A DNA stretch of 64,000 nt from Chryseobacterium sp. Marseille-Q5410 (GCA_946892665.1 CAMPOT010000001.1:62001-126000), one strand, 5' to 3'. Counted from the stretch's first letter, positions 24,990 through 33,857 are shown. The notes: generated by a model from the sequence alone, not told the origin. A program made the numbers and translations.

Positions 24990-25850
24990 ATGAAAAGACC
25001 ATCTTACGCAACCGATAAAGCTTTAAAACAATTTATAAAATCTGCACTGGAAGAAGACATCCGCGATGGCGACCACTCTACCCTTTCCACAATTCCTGCG
25101 GATTTGGAGCAGCAGGCAAAACTTTTGGTAAAGCAAGACTGCATCCTCGCGGGAGTTGAACTAGCAGAAATAATCTTCAAAACTTTCGATAAAAATATGA
25201 AGGTTGAAGGATTTATTAAAGATGGCGAACCTGCGAAAGTGGGCGATATCGCTTTCATTGTCAGCGGTAAAGCTCAATCGATACTCCAAACCGAGCGCTT
25301 GGTGCTGAACTGCATGCAACGAATGAGCGGAATTGCGACTCTTACCCACGACTGGGATTCGAGACTTTTAGGAACCAAAACCAAACTTTTAGACACACGC
25401 AAAACCACTCCCAATTTCCGTATCTGTGAAAAATGGGCAGTTGCAATAGGTGGCGGAACCAACCATCGATATGGGCTTTACGACATGATTATGCTGAAAG
25501 ACAACCACATCGACTATAACGGAAGTATTACCAATGCCGTAAAAATGACAAAAGACTATCTAAAAGCCAACAAAAAGAAGCTTAAGATCGAAGTTGAAAC
25601 CAGAAATTTACAGGAAGTTGAGGAAGCTTTAAAATCCGGTGTTGACAGAATTATGCTCGACAACATGAATGTTGATGACATGAAGAAAGCCGTAAAACTT
25701 ATCAACGGAAAATGCGAGACTGAAGCTTCGGGCGGAATTACCCGCGACATGTTGAAAGAAGTTGCTGCTACAGGTGTAGATTTTATTTCCGCAGGCGCAC
25801 TTACTCATTCAGCAGAAAACATGGATTTAAGCTTAAAAGCAGTGAAATAA
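24990..25850 (+). CDS. nadC: Nicotinate-nucleotide pyrophosphorylase (carboxylating)
   Basis: The 286-residue enzyme converts quinolinate and PRPP to nicotinate mononucleotide, CO2 and pyrophosphate. Family motifs are EEDIRDGDHSTL, NCMQRMSGIATLT, LDTRKTTPNFR, GGGTNHRYGLYDMIMLKDNHI and EASGGITRDML (the second-last read in parts). Length is normal. It pairs with nadB for the aspartate route to NAD. The spacer before it contains degenerate A/T words (CTAATAGATAATAGAC) rather than a clear promoter. Confidence 0.96.
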   Translation: MKRPSYATDKALKQFIKSALEEDIRDGDHSTLSTIPADLEQQAKLLVKQDCILAGVELAEIIFKTFDKNMKVEGFIKDGEPAKVGDIAFIVSGKAQSILQTERLVLNCMQRMSGIATLTHDWDSRLLGTKTKLLDTRKTTPNFRICEKWAVAIGGGTNHRYGLYDMIMLKDNHIDYNGSITNAVKMTKDYLKANKKKLKIEVETRNLQEVEEALKSGVDRIMLDNMNVDDMKKAVKLINGKCETEASGGITRDMLKEVAATGVDFISAGALTHSAENMDLSLKAVK

Positions 25851-26033
25851 GCGATATTATTTTCTGCATAATTTGTAATTTTTAGCATTTTTTTTTAAAA
25901 TATTTATTGTTCATAAATTTTTGATTAAAGCAAGATAACGAGAGCAACCTATTGTATAGTAATAATTTAGGTGATTACAAAACGCAATTTCAAAATTTAA
26001 CAATTTGTTAATCAATGTTAAATTTAATTATCA

Positions 26034-26041
26034 TATTTTTG
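26034..26041 (+). promoter_or_regulatory. -7 box of the TonB receptor gene
   Basis: TATTTTTG, 42 bases before the ATG at 26084. Upstream are TTAA words at 25997, 26008 and 26018, which may be regulator contacts. Confidence 0.45.
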
Positions 26042-26083
26042 CGCCATCAAAGAAAATTTATAAACTAATCTATAATCAAAAAA

Positions 26084-28594
26084 ATGAATTTCAAACCTTT
26101 GAAAAAATCGATGCTTACGGTAGTACTTACACTATCTACAGCAAGTGTTTATTATGCACAATCTGCGAAAGACACTGTGAGCAGAGAAAAAGACATTGAG
26201 CAGGTTGTTTTAACGGGTGTTGCAGACATCGCGAAGGACAGAAAAACTCCGGTTGCTGTTTCAACTATTAAAGAGGCACAGATCGTAGACAAGCTGGGAA
26301 ATCAGGAATTTCCTGAAATCCTGAACACAACTCCATCTGTATACGCTACAAAAGGTGGTGGTGGATTCGGAGATTCCAGAATTAACGTGAGAGGTTTCGA
26401 TCAGAGAAACACTGCGGTAATGATTAATGGTGTTCCTGTAAACGACATGGAAAATGGTGCGGTTTACTGGTCTAACTGGGCTGGACTTTCTGATGTAACT
26501 TCTGCAATGCAGGTACAAAGAGGTCTTGGATCTTCAAAATTAGCAATTGCATCTGTTGGTGGAACAATTAACGTTTTGACAAGAGCTGCAGACAAGAAAA
26601 GACAAGGAAACGTAACTGTTGGTGTAGGAAACGATGGCTATCACAAGTCATTATTTTCTTACAACACAGGGAAATCAGACAAAGGATGGTCTTCATCTTT
26701 CTTAATGAGTAGAACTGCAGGATCAATGTATGCTGACGGAACTGAATTCGAAGGGTATAATTACTACTTCGCTTTAGGTTTCAATCCTAATGCTAAACAT
26801 GATTTACAATTTACCATTACTGGTGCACCACAATGGCATAACCAAAGAGCTTTCCAGTCGAAAATTTCTGATCATATTAAATATGGTGGTACTGAAGATG
26901 AACCAAACAGAAGATATAACCAGAACTGGGGATATTTAAACGGCGAGGAATATTCTATGACCCGAAACTATTACCACAAACCGGTAATGTCTTTGAATTG
27001 GGATTGGAAATTCAACGACGTTACTAAATTAAACTCAGTTGTTTACGCTTCTTTCGGCAGAGGTGGTGGTACTGGTGATGCTGGAGGTATTGACAACAAA
27101 TCTTACACCGCACTTCCTAGAACTGCTGGCGGATTAATTCGTTTTGATGACATCGTAAAATGGAACCAAGGAGGCGCTGTTGCTGACTTTGGTGCAGTTG
27201 ATGCTAATCCGTTCGAAGCAGATGGTAATAGAAGAAATGGACTTATCAGAAGAGCTTCAATCAATTCTCACAACTGGTATGGTATTATCTCTAGCTTAAA
27301 TCATAAATTCAGCGAAAATATTAATGCTACTGTTGGTGTTGATGCTCGCAGATATGATGGTATGCACTACAGAATCGTAAGCGATTTACTAGGGAATAGA
27401 GGTTATACAGATAATTCTAACGTCAACAATAAACCAAATCGCATTACCAATACATTCGATGCATCTGCAAGCTGGAATCCTTTCGGAGGTAAAACCAACG
27501 ATATTAAAGATCAAATGGCTTACAGCAACGATGGAATTGTAAACTGGATCGGTGGTTTCGGGCAGGTAGAATATACCAACGATGCATTATCAGCATTTGT
27601 TCAAGGATCAGTTTCCAACCAAGGCTTCCAAAGAATTGATTATATGCTTTACACTCCTGAAAACCAAAAAAGTGAAAAAGTTAATCAAATTGGTTTCAAT
27701 ATTAAAGGTGGTGCGAACTACAATATTAACGAAAACCATAACATATTTGTAAACGCTGGATATTATGAAAGACAACCTTTCTTCGGAGCTGTTTTCTTAA
27801 ACAACAGAAACGATGTAAACCCATCTCTAACAAACGAGAAAATTACTTCATACGAAGTAGGTTATGGTTTTAGATCTGCAATATTCAACGCGAACTTAAA
27901 CTTGTACTCAACATCTTGGGATGATATCTACAGAAGACTTACAACCAGAGAAAAACTTAATGGTGTAGACGTAACTGGTGTTGCTAATGTTTTAGGAATA
28001 AAAGAAATCCACAGAGGGGTTGAGTTAGATTTCAACGTGAAACCAACACAGTTCTTAACTGTAAACGGTATGTTCTCGGTAGGTGACTGGTTCTTCGAAG
28101 GAAGCCCAACAGCATCTTTTGTTGAAGATCAATCCAACACAGTTATTCAAGAAGGAACACTTGCACTTGACGGCTTGAAAGTGGGCGACGCTGCACAACT
28201 TACTGCTGCTTTAGGCGCTGATTTCAAAGTTACAGACTGGTTAAACTTCGATGCACAGTACCGTTATGCTGACAAACTTTATTCAGCTTTCGAACCATCC
28301 TCACGTTTAATCACTGCTGCAAAACCTACTCCATCTGATCCAGCGGTAGAATTGCCATCTTTTGGATTGCTTGACCTTGGTGCAGGAGCTAAATGGGCAC
28401 TAAACAGCACACAGACATTCAAATTCAGAGTAAATGTTAATAATGTATTAGACAAAGTTTATATCGCTGAATCCCGCACTAATAAGGCTGCGGACGCAAA
28501 CGATGCAAACAATTGGAATGGTATAAATAAGAGCAATGAAGTATTCTTCGGATTCGGAAGAACTTGGAACGCTTCTGTAAGCTTTACTTTCTAA
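26084..28594 (+). CDS. TonB-dependent outer-membrane receptor
   Basis: The 836-residue protein has a signal peptide ending near YYAQSA, a TonB-box-like region (EQVVLTGVADIAKDR) and a plug domain (about 50-170) with LNTTPSVYATKGGGGFGDSRI, NVRGFDQRNTAVMINGVPV and ENGAVYWSNWAGL. The rest is a 22-strand barrel ending in SVSFTF with a terminal Phe. It lacks the carboxypeptidase-like N-terminal domain of SusC types, so a metal-chelate or small-ligand transporter is more likely. No SusD-like or siderophore gene is adjacent, so the ligand is open. Confidence 0.92.
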   Translation: MNFKPLKKSMLTVVLTLSTASVYYAQSAKDTVSREKDIEQVVLTGVADIAKDRKTPVAVSTIKEAQIVDKLGNQEFPEILNTTPSVYATKGGGGFGDSRINVRGFDQRNTAVMINGVPVNDMENGAVYWSNWAGLSDVTSAMQVQRGLGSSKLAIASVGGTINVLTRAADKKRQGNVTVGVGNDGYHKSLFSYNTGKSDKGWSSSFLMSRTAGSMYADGTEFEGYNYYFALGFNPNAKHDLQFTITGAPQWHNQRAFQSKISDHIKYGGTEDEPNRRYNQNWGYLNGEEYSMTRNYYHKPVMSLNWDWKFNDVTKLNSVVYASFGRGGGTGDAGGIDNKSYTALPRTAGGLIRFDDIVKWNQGGAVADFGAVDANPFEADGNRRNGLIRRASINSHNWYGIISSLNHKFSENINATVGVDARRYDGMHYRIVSDLLGNRGYTDNSNVNNKPNRITNTFDASASWNPFGGKTNDIKDQMAYSNDGIVNWIGGFGQVEYTNDALSAFVQGSVSNQGFQRIDYMLYTPENQKSEKVNQIGFNIKGGANYNINENHNIFVNAGYYERQPFFGAVFLNNRNDVNPSLTNEKITSYEVGYGFRSAIFNANLNLYSTSWDDIYRRLTTREKLNGVDVTGVANVLGIKEIHRGVELDFNVKPTQFLTVNGMFSVGDWFFEGSPTASFVEDQSNTVIQEGTLALDGLKVGDAAQLTAALGADFKVTDWLNFDAQYRYADKLYSAFEPSSRLITAAKPTPSDPAVELPSFGLLDLGAGAKWALNSTQTFKFRVNVNNVLDKVYIAESRTNKAADANDANNWNGINKSNEVFFGFGRTWNASVSFTF

Positions 28595-28617
28595 GAAATT
28601 AACACTTATAAAACTCC

Positions 28618-28642
28618 AAATCCCGGCTATCAGTCGGGATTT
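28618..28642 (+). terminator. Terminator of the TonB receptor gene
   Basis: AAATCCCG and CGGGATTT form an 8-base-pair stem with a 9-base loop, followed by T residues. Confidence 0.8.
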
Positions 28643-28646
28643 TTTA

Positions 28647-28654
28647 TATCTTTG
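28647..28654 (+). promoter_or_regulatory. -7 box of the small membrane protein gene
   Basis: TATCTTTG lies immediately after the terminator and 22 bases before the ATG at 28677. Confidence 0.5.
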
Positions 28655-28676
28655 TAAATAACTAAAATTAATTATT

Positions 28677-29114
28677 ATGGATTTCAACATTATGCTTCAG
28701 GCACATCGAGGCTTTGCTTATTTAATCTTATTGTTAACTGCTGTGTTCGTAGTGGCTTTACTCGTAACCATGTTCGGATATTCAGGTAAAATTTCCAAAC
28801 TTTTAAGAAAATCAACACTTTTTACAATGATTTTCTTTCATACCCAAGCGTTAATCGGTTTGGTAATGCTATTCTTCTTCTCTCCGGGTTTTAAAGCGGC
28901 TAAAGAAGCAGGAACTTTAATGAAAGATGCCGTTTCCAGAAACACCTACGTTGAGCATCCAACGGCCATGATTATTGCAGCTGTACTGCTTACAATTCTT
29001 AATAAAAAATTCAAAACCAACGACACTTTGAAAATGAGCTGGGTCATTCTTGGCTTTGTAGCTATTGCACTAATGCTTTGGGCTTTTCAATGGAGCCGAC
29101 TTTTTGGAGCGTAA
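28677..29114 (+). CDS. Four-helix integral membrane protein, unknown function
   Basis: The 145-residue protein has four hydrophobic helices: one near the start (GFAYLILLLTAVFVVALLV in parts), one around IFFHTQALIGLVMLFFF, one at MIIAAVLLTIL and a C-terminal one. Histidines occur at membrane borders (AHRGF, FHTQ, EHPT), which is reminiscent of small cytochrome b or heme-handling membrane proteins, but no CXXCH or clear bis-His pair proves this. It is followed 28 bases later by asd, probably on the same transcript. Confidence 0.65.
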   Translation: MDFNIMLQAHRGFAYLILLLTAVFVVALLVTMFGYSGKISKLLRKSTLFTMIFFHTQALIGLVMLFFFSPGFKAAKEAGTLMKDAVSRNTYVEHPTAMIIAAVLLTILNKKFKTNDTLKMSWVILGFVAIALMLWAFQWSRLFGA

Positions 29115-29142
29115 ATTTTACCCTTAACCTTTTATAAAAATA

Positions 29143-30135
29143 ATGAAAATAGCTGTAGTAGGCGCCACAGGAATGGTGGGCCAAGTGATGTTGAAAGTAT
29201 TAGAAGAAAGAAATTTCCCTGTAACTGAACTGATTCCTGTTGCCTCGGAAAAATCAATCGGTAAAAAAATAAATTTTAAAGGAAAAGAATATTCCATCGT
29301 ATCTATGCAAACTGCGATCGATATGAAACCGGAAATCGCACTTTTCTCAGCTGGTGGATCTACTTCTTTAGAGTTCGCACCTCAATTTGCTGAAGCAGGT
29401 ACTACGGTAATCGATAATTCATCAGCATGGAGAATGATGGCTGATAAAAGACTGGTAGTTCCGGAAATCAATGCCGACATCCTTACCAAAGACGATAAAA
29501 TTATTGCTAACCCGAACTGCTCAACCATTCAGTTGGTGATGGTGTTACATCCTTTAAATAAAAAATACAACCTGAAAAGAGTCGTTGTATCCACTTACCA
29601 ATCGGTTACCGGAACTGGAAAAAAAGCCGTAGATCAGCTAAATGCTGAAATTAACGGTAATCAAAGTACGGAAATGGCCTATCCTTACGAAATCTTCAAA
29701 AACGCATTGCCACATTGCGATGTTTTTGCGGAAGATGATTATACCAAAGAAGAATTGAAACTCATGACGGAACCTAAGAAAATCATGGGTGATGATCGTT
29801 TCAACCTTACCGCAACAGCAGTTCGTGTTCCGGTTCAGGGTGGACATTCCGAAAGCGTAAATATCGAATTTGAAAATGATTTCGATTTGGACGAGATCCG
29901 CAAAATACTCTCCGAAACACCTGGAGTTGTAGTAATGGATGATGTGAAAAACAAAATCTATCCGATGCCACTTTATTCCGAAGGGAAAGATGAGGTTTTT
30001 GTTGGAAGGATTCGCCGGGATTCTTCCCAACCCAATACCCTAAACTTGTGGATTGTGGCAGATAACCTCCGAAAAGGCGCCGCGACCAACGCTGTGCAAA
30101 TCGCAGAATATCTCTTAGAAAACAAACTCGTTTAA
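29143..30135 (+). CDS. asd: Aspartate-semialdehyde dehydrogenase
   Basis: The 330-residue enzyme reduces aspartyl phosphate to aspartate semialdehyde with NADPH, on the path to lysine, threonine, methionine and diaminopimelate. It has the nucleotide loop GATGMVGQV (8-16), the catalytic cysteine C126 in NPNCSTIQLV, and the substrate-binding segment VRVPVQGGHSESVNIEFE. Length and motifs match the bacterial Gram-negative-type and Gram-positive-type short forms. A strong terminator follows. Confidence 0.96.
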   Translation: MKIAVVGATGMVGQVMLKVLEERNFPVTELIPVASEKSIGKKINFKGKEYSIVSMQTAIDMKPEIALFSAGGSTSLEFAPQFAEAGTTVIDNSSAWRMMADKRLVVPEINADILTKDDKIIANPNCSTIQLVMVLHPLNKKYNLKRVVVSTYQSVTGTGKKAVDQLNAEINGNQSTEMAYPYEIFKNALPHCDVFAEDDYTKEELKLMTEPKKIMGDDRFNLTATAVRVPVQGGHSESVNIEFENDFDLDEIRKILSETPGVVVMDDVKNKIYPMPLYSEGKDEVFVGRIRRDSSQPNTLNLWIVADNLRKGAATNAVQIAEYLLENKLV

Positions 30136-30139
30136 TGAT

Positions 30140-30163
30140 AAATGCTCAGATTTCTGAGCATTT
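30140..30163 (+). terminator. Terminator of asd
   Basis: AAATGCTCAG and CTGAGCATTT form a perfect 10-base-pair stem with loop ATTT, followed by TTTATTTATT. Confidence 0.85.
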
Positions 30164-30212
30164 TTTATTTATTAGACCCGTCAAACATTATTAATTATTT
30201 TAATCGAACATC

Positions 30213-31220
30213 ATGTCGGAAAACCCGAACTCCTCAAAAGACAATTTCAATTTCCAAAAAACCGTAGCCATCATCGGCATCATGCTTTTCATCGGTAAAT
30301 TAATTGCATGGCAACTCACCAATTCCGACGCAGTATTTTCCGATGCTATGGAAAGTATTGTGAATATTATTGCAGGGTTTATGGGACTTTACTCGCTATA
30401 TCTTGCAGCAAAACCTAAAGATAATGATCATCCATACGGCCACGGAAAGGTAGAGTTCGTTACTTCTGGTGTTGAAGGTGCGCTGATTATTTTTGCCGGC
30501 GTCATCATCATTGTTCAGGCCGCCGATTCTATTTTAAATGGAAATGTTCCAAAAAAATTGGATTGGGGAATTCTTATCGTTGCTTTAACCGCTGGAATTA
30601 ATTATTTAATGGGATATATCTCCGTAAAAAAAGGAATACAGCAGAATTCTCTTGTATTACAAAGTTCCGGGAGACACTTACAAAGCGATACCATTACCAC
30701 CTTGGGCGTCGTGGTGAGTTTGATTTTGGTATATTTTACTAAAATTTATTGGATTGATGCGGTGGTAGCACTTATTTTCGGAGTTTATATCATGTTTATC
30801 GGGTACAAAATTATCCGAAAATCATTGAGTGGAATTATGGATGAAGCCGATCTCGGCATGCTTACCCGACTATCGGAAATTCTCACTGAAAACAGAAAAA
30901 CCGAATGGGTAGATATTCACAATACCAGGATTCAGCAACACGGAAGTGGGCTTCACATCGATGCTCACCTCACTTTACCGTGGTACTACGAACTTAGAAA
31001 AGCGCATGAAGAAATGGAAGAAATGTATAAAATTATTGCAAAAAATTCTAATCGAACAATTGAATTTAATTTCCATTTAGATGACTGCAAACCTTTCTCA
31101 TGCAAGATTTGTGAATTATCCGATTGTCCGGTAAGACAACATGATTTCATTGGAAAGGTAAATTGGAATGCCGAAAACATTTCGCAAGAGCAAAAGCACG
31201 ATGAAAGTCTTTTGTCCTAG
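30213..31220 (+). CDS. Cation diffusion facilitator transporter with a C-terminal cysteine cluster
   Basis: The 335-residue protein exports divalent metal (Zn, Fe, Mn or Co) in exchange for protons. It has six membrane helices and the CDF metal-site motifs SDAMES in helix II and HLQSDTITT in helix V. HPYGHGKVEFV is the family signature. The cytoplasmic domain includes HNTRIQQHGSGLHIDAHLTL, split between strands. Unusually, the C-terminus carries four cysteines (C292, C297, C300, C305) plus a histidine, a likely extra metal-binding site. Its stop codon interlocks with that of the convergent gene. Confidence 0.92.
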   Translation: MSENPNSSKDNFNFQKTVAIIGIMLFIGKLIAWQLTNSDAVFSDAMESIVNIIAGFMGLYSLYLAAKPKDNDHPYGHGKVEFVTSGVEGALIIFAGVIIIVQAADSILNGNVPKKLDWGILIVALTAGINYLMGYISVKKGIQQNSLVLQSSGRHLQSDTITTLGVVVSLILVYFTKIYWIDAVVALIFGVYIMFIGYKIIRKSLSGIMDEADLGMLTRLSEILTENRKTEWVDIHNTRIQQHGSGLHIDAHLTLPWYYELRKAHEEMEEMYKIIAKNSNRTIEFNFHLDDCKPFSCKICELSDCPVRQHDFIGKVNWNAENISQEQKHDESLLS

Positions 31221-31651
31221 GATTGTCTTAATGTATGTTTGCGATAATAAAACAGTGGAATAATCAGCAATAAAATCAGTGGTTGAATAACAAATCTTCT
31301 CATATAAAACGAGAAAAGATACCCAATTTCAAATTTTGTACTGATGCAATTTAAGTAAAGTGGAAATGTTATGGCAAAAACAATCAACATTAAAATCATC
31401 GCCTGTACTGTCCATTGCTTATTTTTAAAAATAAAATGAACAACAACTGCGGACAAAATCAAATTAAGTAAAAACCGGAATAAATAGTTTAAAATCAACG
31501 GAAACCAAGCGAATTCCGGAAATGCAGCATCCTTGTTGGCAAGATGAAAATAATCCAGAAAAGGATCATAAAACAAATGCTCTTCCATCACGCGAACCCC
31601 GATTAATCCGAAAATTCCCAAGATGACAACCAACCAATTAAGAATTTTCAT
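31217..31651 (-). CDS. Exosortase F system-associated membrane protein
   Basis: The 144-residue protein has four to five membrane helices and matches the small protein found next to exosortase XrtF in Flavobacteriia. The N-terminal VVILGIFGLIGVRVMEEHLFYDPF, read in parts, and LANKDAAFPEFAWFPLILNYLF are typical of it. Its role is unknown; being an obligate neighbour, it probably supports the transpeptidase in the inner membrane. Its start lies inside the 3' end of xrtF (14-base overlap), so the two are translationally coupled. Confidence 0.82.
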   Translation of the reverse strand: MKILNWLVVILGIFGLIGVRVMEEHLFYDPFLDYFHLANKDAAFPEFAWFPLILNYLFRFLLNLILSAVVVHFIFKNKQWTVQAMILMLIVFAITFPLYLNCISTKFEIGYLFSFYMRRFVIQPLILLLIIPLFYYRKHTLRQS

Positions 31652-32180
31652 TGTGAGGATCTTTTAACGCATAAAACTTAATCCAAACCAACCAAAGCAA
31701 AACCACGCTGCCGTAAATGATGGCCGGAAAAAAATAATCGTGACCAATTTTTGAGTATTGAGGCATTTCCCTTAAAAGAATGTTGAGTCCGGCGATTCTC
31801 AGAACATTCATTACATGAAGAAAACACAACCCTAAAAACGCAAAAACAAAGGTTTTCAAACCTTTATAAAAGGCAAAAATAAAAGCCAGAAAGAGGATCA
31901 TCACCGAAACCGCATTGCAACCTTCAACCATTCTAGAAACATATTTTCCGGCAACATAATACCACGCAGTTTCCTGTTCCGGGGTTCCGTGAACAATTTG
32001 CGAAGGATATCCTAAAATATTTTGCAAAAAAACGGTTTGTTCCGCCACCCAAACAGAGACTGGATCCAACCCTAATTGATGAAAATGATTAAGGTAAAAC
32101 TGATACCCAAAAACCATCACCACATAAATGATAATGAAGCGCAAAAGGATTTTCAGAACGGGTTTGAAATCATTGAACAT
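31638..32180 (-). CDS. xrtF: Exosortase XrtF
   Basis: The 180-residue inner-membrane protein has the exosortase/archaeosortase triad: C88 in VEGCNAVSVM, R128 in MNVLRIAGLN and H147 in IGHDYFFP. Exosortases cut a C-terminal signal (motif, helix, basic tail) and transfer the protein to another molecule, by analogy with PEP-CTERM systems. The XrtF type is short and lacks the C-terminal EpsI-like domain. No protein in this window ends in a recognisable sorting tail. The minus-strand TATATTTG ends 4 bases before the ATG, so the transcript is probably leaderless. Confidence 0.88.
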   Translation of the reverse strand: MFNDFKPVLKILLRFIIIYVVMVFGYQFYLNHFHQLGLDPVSVWVAEQTVFLQNILGYPSQIVHGTPEQETAWYYVAGKYVSRMVEGCNAVSVMILFLAFIFAFYKGLKTFVFAFLGLCFLHVMNVLRIAGLNILLREMPQYSKIGHDYFFPAIIYGSVVLLWLVWIKFYALKDPHNENS

Positions 32181-32184
32181 ATTG

Positions 32185-32192
32185 CAAATATA
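32185..32192 (-). promoter_or_regulatory. -7 box four bases before the xrtF start codon
   Basis: On the minus strand TATATTTG (32192-32185), then CAAT, then the ATG at 32180. The 51-base gap to the divergent gene holds both promoters. Confidence 0.55.
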
Positions 32193-32216
32193 TAATTTTA
32201 AAAAATCAATTTTCTC

Positions 32217-32224
32217 TATATTTG
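32217..32224 (+). promoter_or_regulatory. -7 box of the AmgK-like kinase gene
   Basis: TATATTTG ends 7 bases before the ATG at 32232. It is divergent from the xrtF promoter. Confidence 0.5.
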
Positions 32225-32231
32225 TAAAAGT

Positions 32232-33248
32232 ATGAACAAGGAAAACGTAAAACTTTTTTTCGAAGAGTATATTGGCGGGAAATCAACAGATTTTTATTCT
32301 TTAGCGCAAAGCGGTTCGGCAAGACAAAACTTTGTAGGCGAAAATTCCAACCAAAAACTCATCATTACCTACAACGAAAATCTAGCTGAAAATGAAAGTT
32401 TTTACTACTTTTCCCAGGTTTTTTCTGCTTTAAAAATCAATTCACCTCAAATTTTTAAAATTTCGGAAGATCGGAAATTATACATTCAGGAATTTCTGGG
32501 AGAACTTACATTTTCTGAAATTATCGAAAAAGAAGGCCTTTCCGAACGCGTGAAATCTTTGGTAAAGCAAACTTTGACGAAACTTTTCGAACTGCAAACC
32601 AAAACCGAAAACCTCATTGATTATTCGAACACTTTCGAATATGAAAATTACGATGAACTGCCCATTACCAACGATTTATTTTATTTTAAAAGTTTCATCG
32701 CTGATGTTTTGGAAATTCCGTATCACAAAGCGACTTTACTGAAAGAATTCCGGAAACTAACGGATATACTGGAAAGTACAACGCCGAGAGGATTGATGAT
32801 GCGCGATTTTCAAGCGAGAAATATCATGGTAAACAACAATGATGGTATATTTTTCATCGATTATCAATCGGCAATGAAAGGACCTTTGATGTATGACGTA
32901 GTTTCTTTTTTGTTTCAGGCAAAAGCGAATTTCCCGCAAGCCTTCAAAGAAGAAATGTTGGCGTATTACTTTTCTCTATGGGAAAATACTGAAACCAAAT
33001 CTGAACTAAAAAAATCGTTAAAACCAATTCTGTTGATTCGATTGATGCAGGTTTTGGGCGCTTACGGATTTCGTGGCTTAATCCAGAGGAAACCTCATTT
33101 TCTGAAAAGTTTGGATCAGGGAATTGAAAATCTATATCAATTTTTAGATGACTGGAAGGAAATGGAAAATTTTCCGGAGTTGAAAAAACTAATCACCGAA
33201 TTGAAATCCCAAAACGTTCGAATTAAAATTGAACAATTATTAAACTAG
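32232..33248 (+). CDS. Aminoglycoside phosphotransferase-family sugar kinase (AmgK-like)
   Basis: The 338-residue protein has the APH/choline-kinase fold. The catalytic loop reads MRDFQARNIMV and the metal-binding segment is FFIDYQSAMKGP, followed by LMYDVVSFLFQAK. This form of the loop, together with a MurU-like gene downstream, matches AmgK, the cell-wall recycling kinase that phosphorylates N-acetylmuramate and GlcNAc at C1. It is cytoplasmic. The next gene, 195 bases on, encodes a RapZ C-terminal domain. Antibiotic phosphorylation is less likely given the context. Family call is firm; the AmgK role is inference. Confidence 0.85.
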   Translation: MNKENVKLFFEEYIGGKSTDFYSLAQSGSARQNFVGENSNQKLIITYNENLAENESFYYFSQVFSALKINSPQIFKISEDRKLYIQEFLGELTFSEIIEKEGLSERVKSLVKQTLTKLFELQTKTENLIDYSNTFEYENYDELPITNDLFYFKSFIADVLEIPYHKATLLKEFRKLTDILESTTPRGLMMRDFQARNIMVNNNDGIFFIDYQSAMKGPLMYDVVSFLFQAKANFPQAFKEEMLAYYFSLWENTETKSELKKSLKPILLIRLMQVLGAYGFRGLIQRKPHFLKSLDQGIENLYQFLDDWKEMENFPELKKLITELKSQNVRIKIEQLLN

Positions 33249-33443
33249 TAAAAAATTTAGATCATTAAGAAATTCAAAAATATTCATCACCAGGAAACAA
33301 GAGCTCTACTATTATTTAAATAATTTAGTTGTTGAAGGGATAACAATGGTTGATTAGATTACGGCGATTCATTTGGTGCGATGATGGACTTAATTGAAGA
33401 AGAATTTAACCATAAAAAACAATAATTTAAAGATTAAAAAAAG
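33249..33443 (+). other. Spacer with a possible gene remnant
   Basis: A short frame from 33354 to 33425 reads LDYGDSFGAMMDLIEEEFN and ends at TAA; a stop lies just upstream (33351). The composition is protein-like but too short to identify. No clear -7 box is seen before the RapZ-domain gene, so transcription may continue from the kinase promoter. Confidence 0.25.
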
Positions 33444-33857
33444 ATGAGTCTTACGATAGAAATCCACAGTTTTTCCTACAAAAAAGGGGGAATTCCCAAA
33501 GATAATTCCGGAAACGGAGGCGGTTTCGCTTTCGATTGTCGAGGAATTTTGAATCCCGGAAGAATTGACGAATACAAGCAACAAACCGGTTGCGATATCG
33601 GTGTGCAAGAATATCTGGAAACAAAAACCCAAATGCCAAAATTCGTGGAATTGGTAAAAAGCCTGGTTTCCATCAATATTGATGATTATTTATCACGAGG
33701 TTTTGAGAATCTCCAAATCAATTTTGGTTGCACCGGCGGACAACACCGATCGGTATACTCTGCCGAGAAAATTGCGGAGTTTATCCGTGAAAAATATCCA
33801 CAAACAACGGTAACAATCAACCACGACGAACAACCTCAACTTAATCACCATCCATAA
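33444..33857 (+). CDS. Stand-alone RapZ C-terminal domain protein
   Basis: The 137-residue protein consists only of the C-terminal domain of RapZ (YvcJ). Family motifs are GGGFAFDCRGILNPG and the phosphate-binding loop INFGCTGGQHRSVYSAEKI, followed by a beta-alpha element ending NHDE. The N-terminal P-loop ATPase domain of full RapZ is absent. In E. coli this domain binds glucosamine-6-phosphate and the GlmZ small RNA. Here it sits between an AmgK-like kinase and a MurU-like transferase, and its stop overlaps the next start (TAATG). A sensor role in amino-sugar recycling is inferred. Confidence 0.85.
   Translation: MSLTIEIHSFSYKKGGIPKDNSGNGGGFAFDCRGILNPGRIDEYKQQTGCDIGVQEYLETKTQMPKFVELVKSLVSINIDDYLSRGFENLQINFGCTGGQHRSVYSAEKIAEFIREKYPQTTVTINHDEQPQLNHHP

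Noticed and set aside
32232-33248. Aminoglycoside-resistance phosphotransferase
   Set aside because: The catalytic loop form and the RapZ-domain and MurU-like neighbours fit a cell-wall sugar kinase better than an antibiotic kinase.
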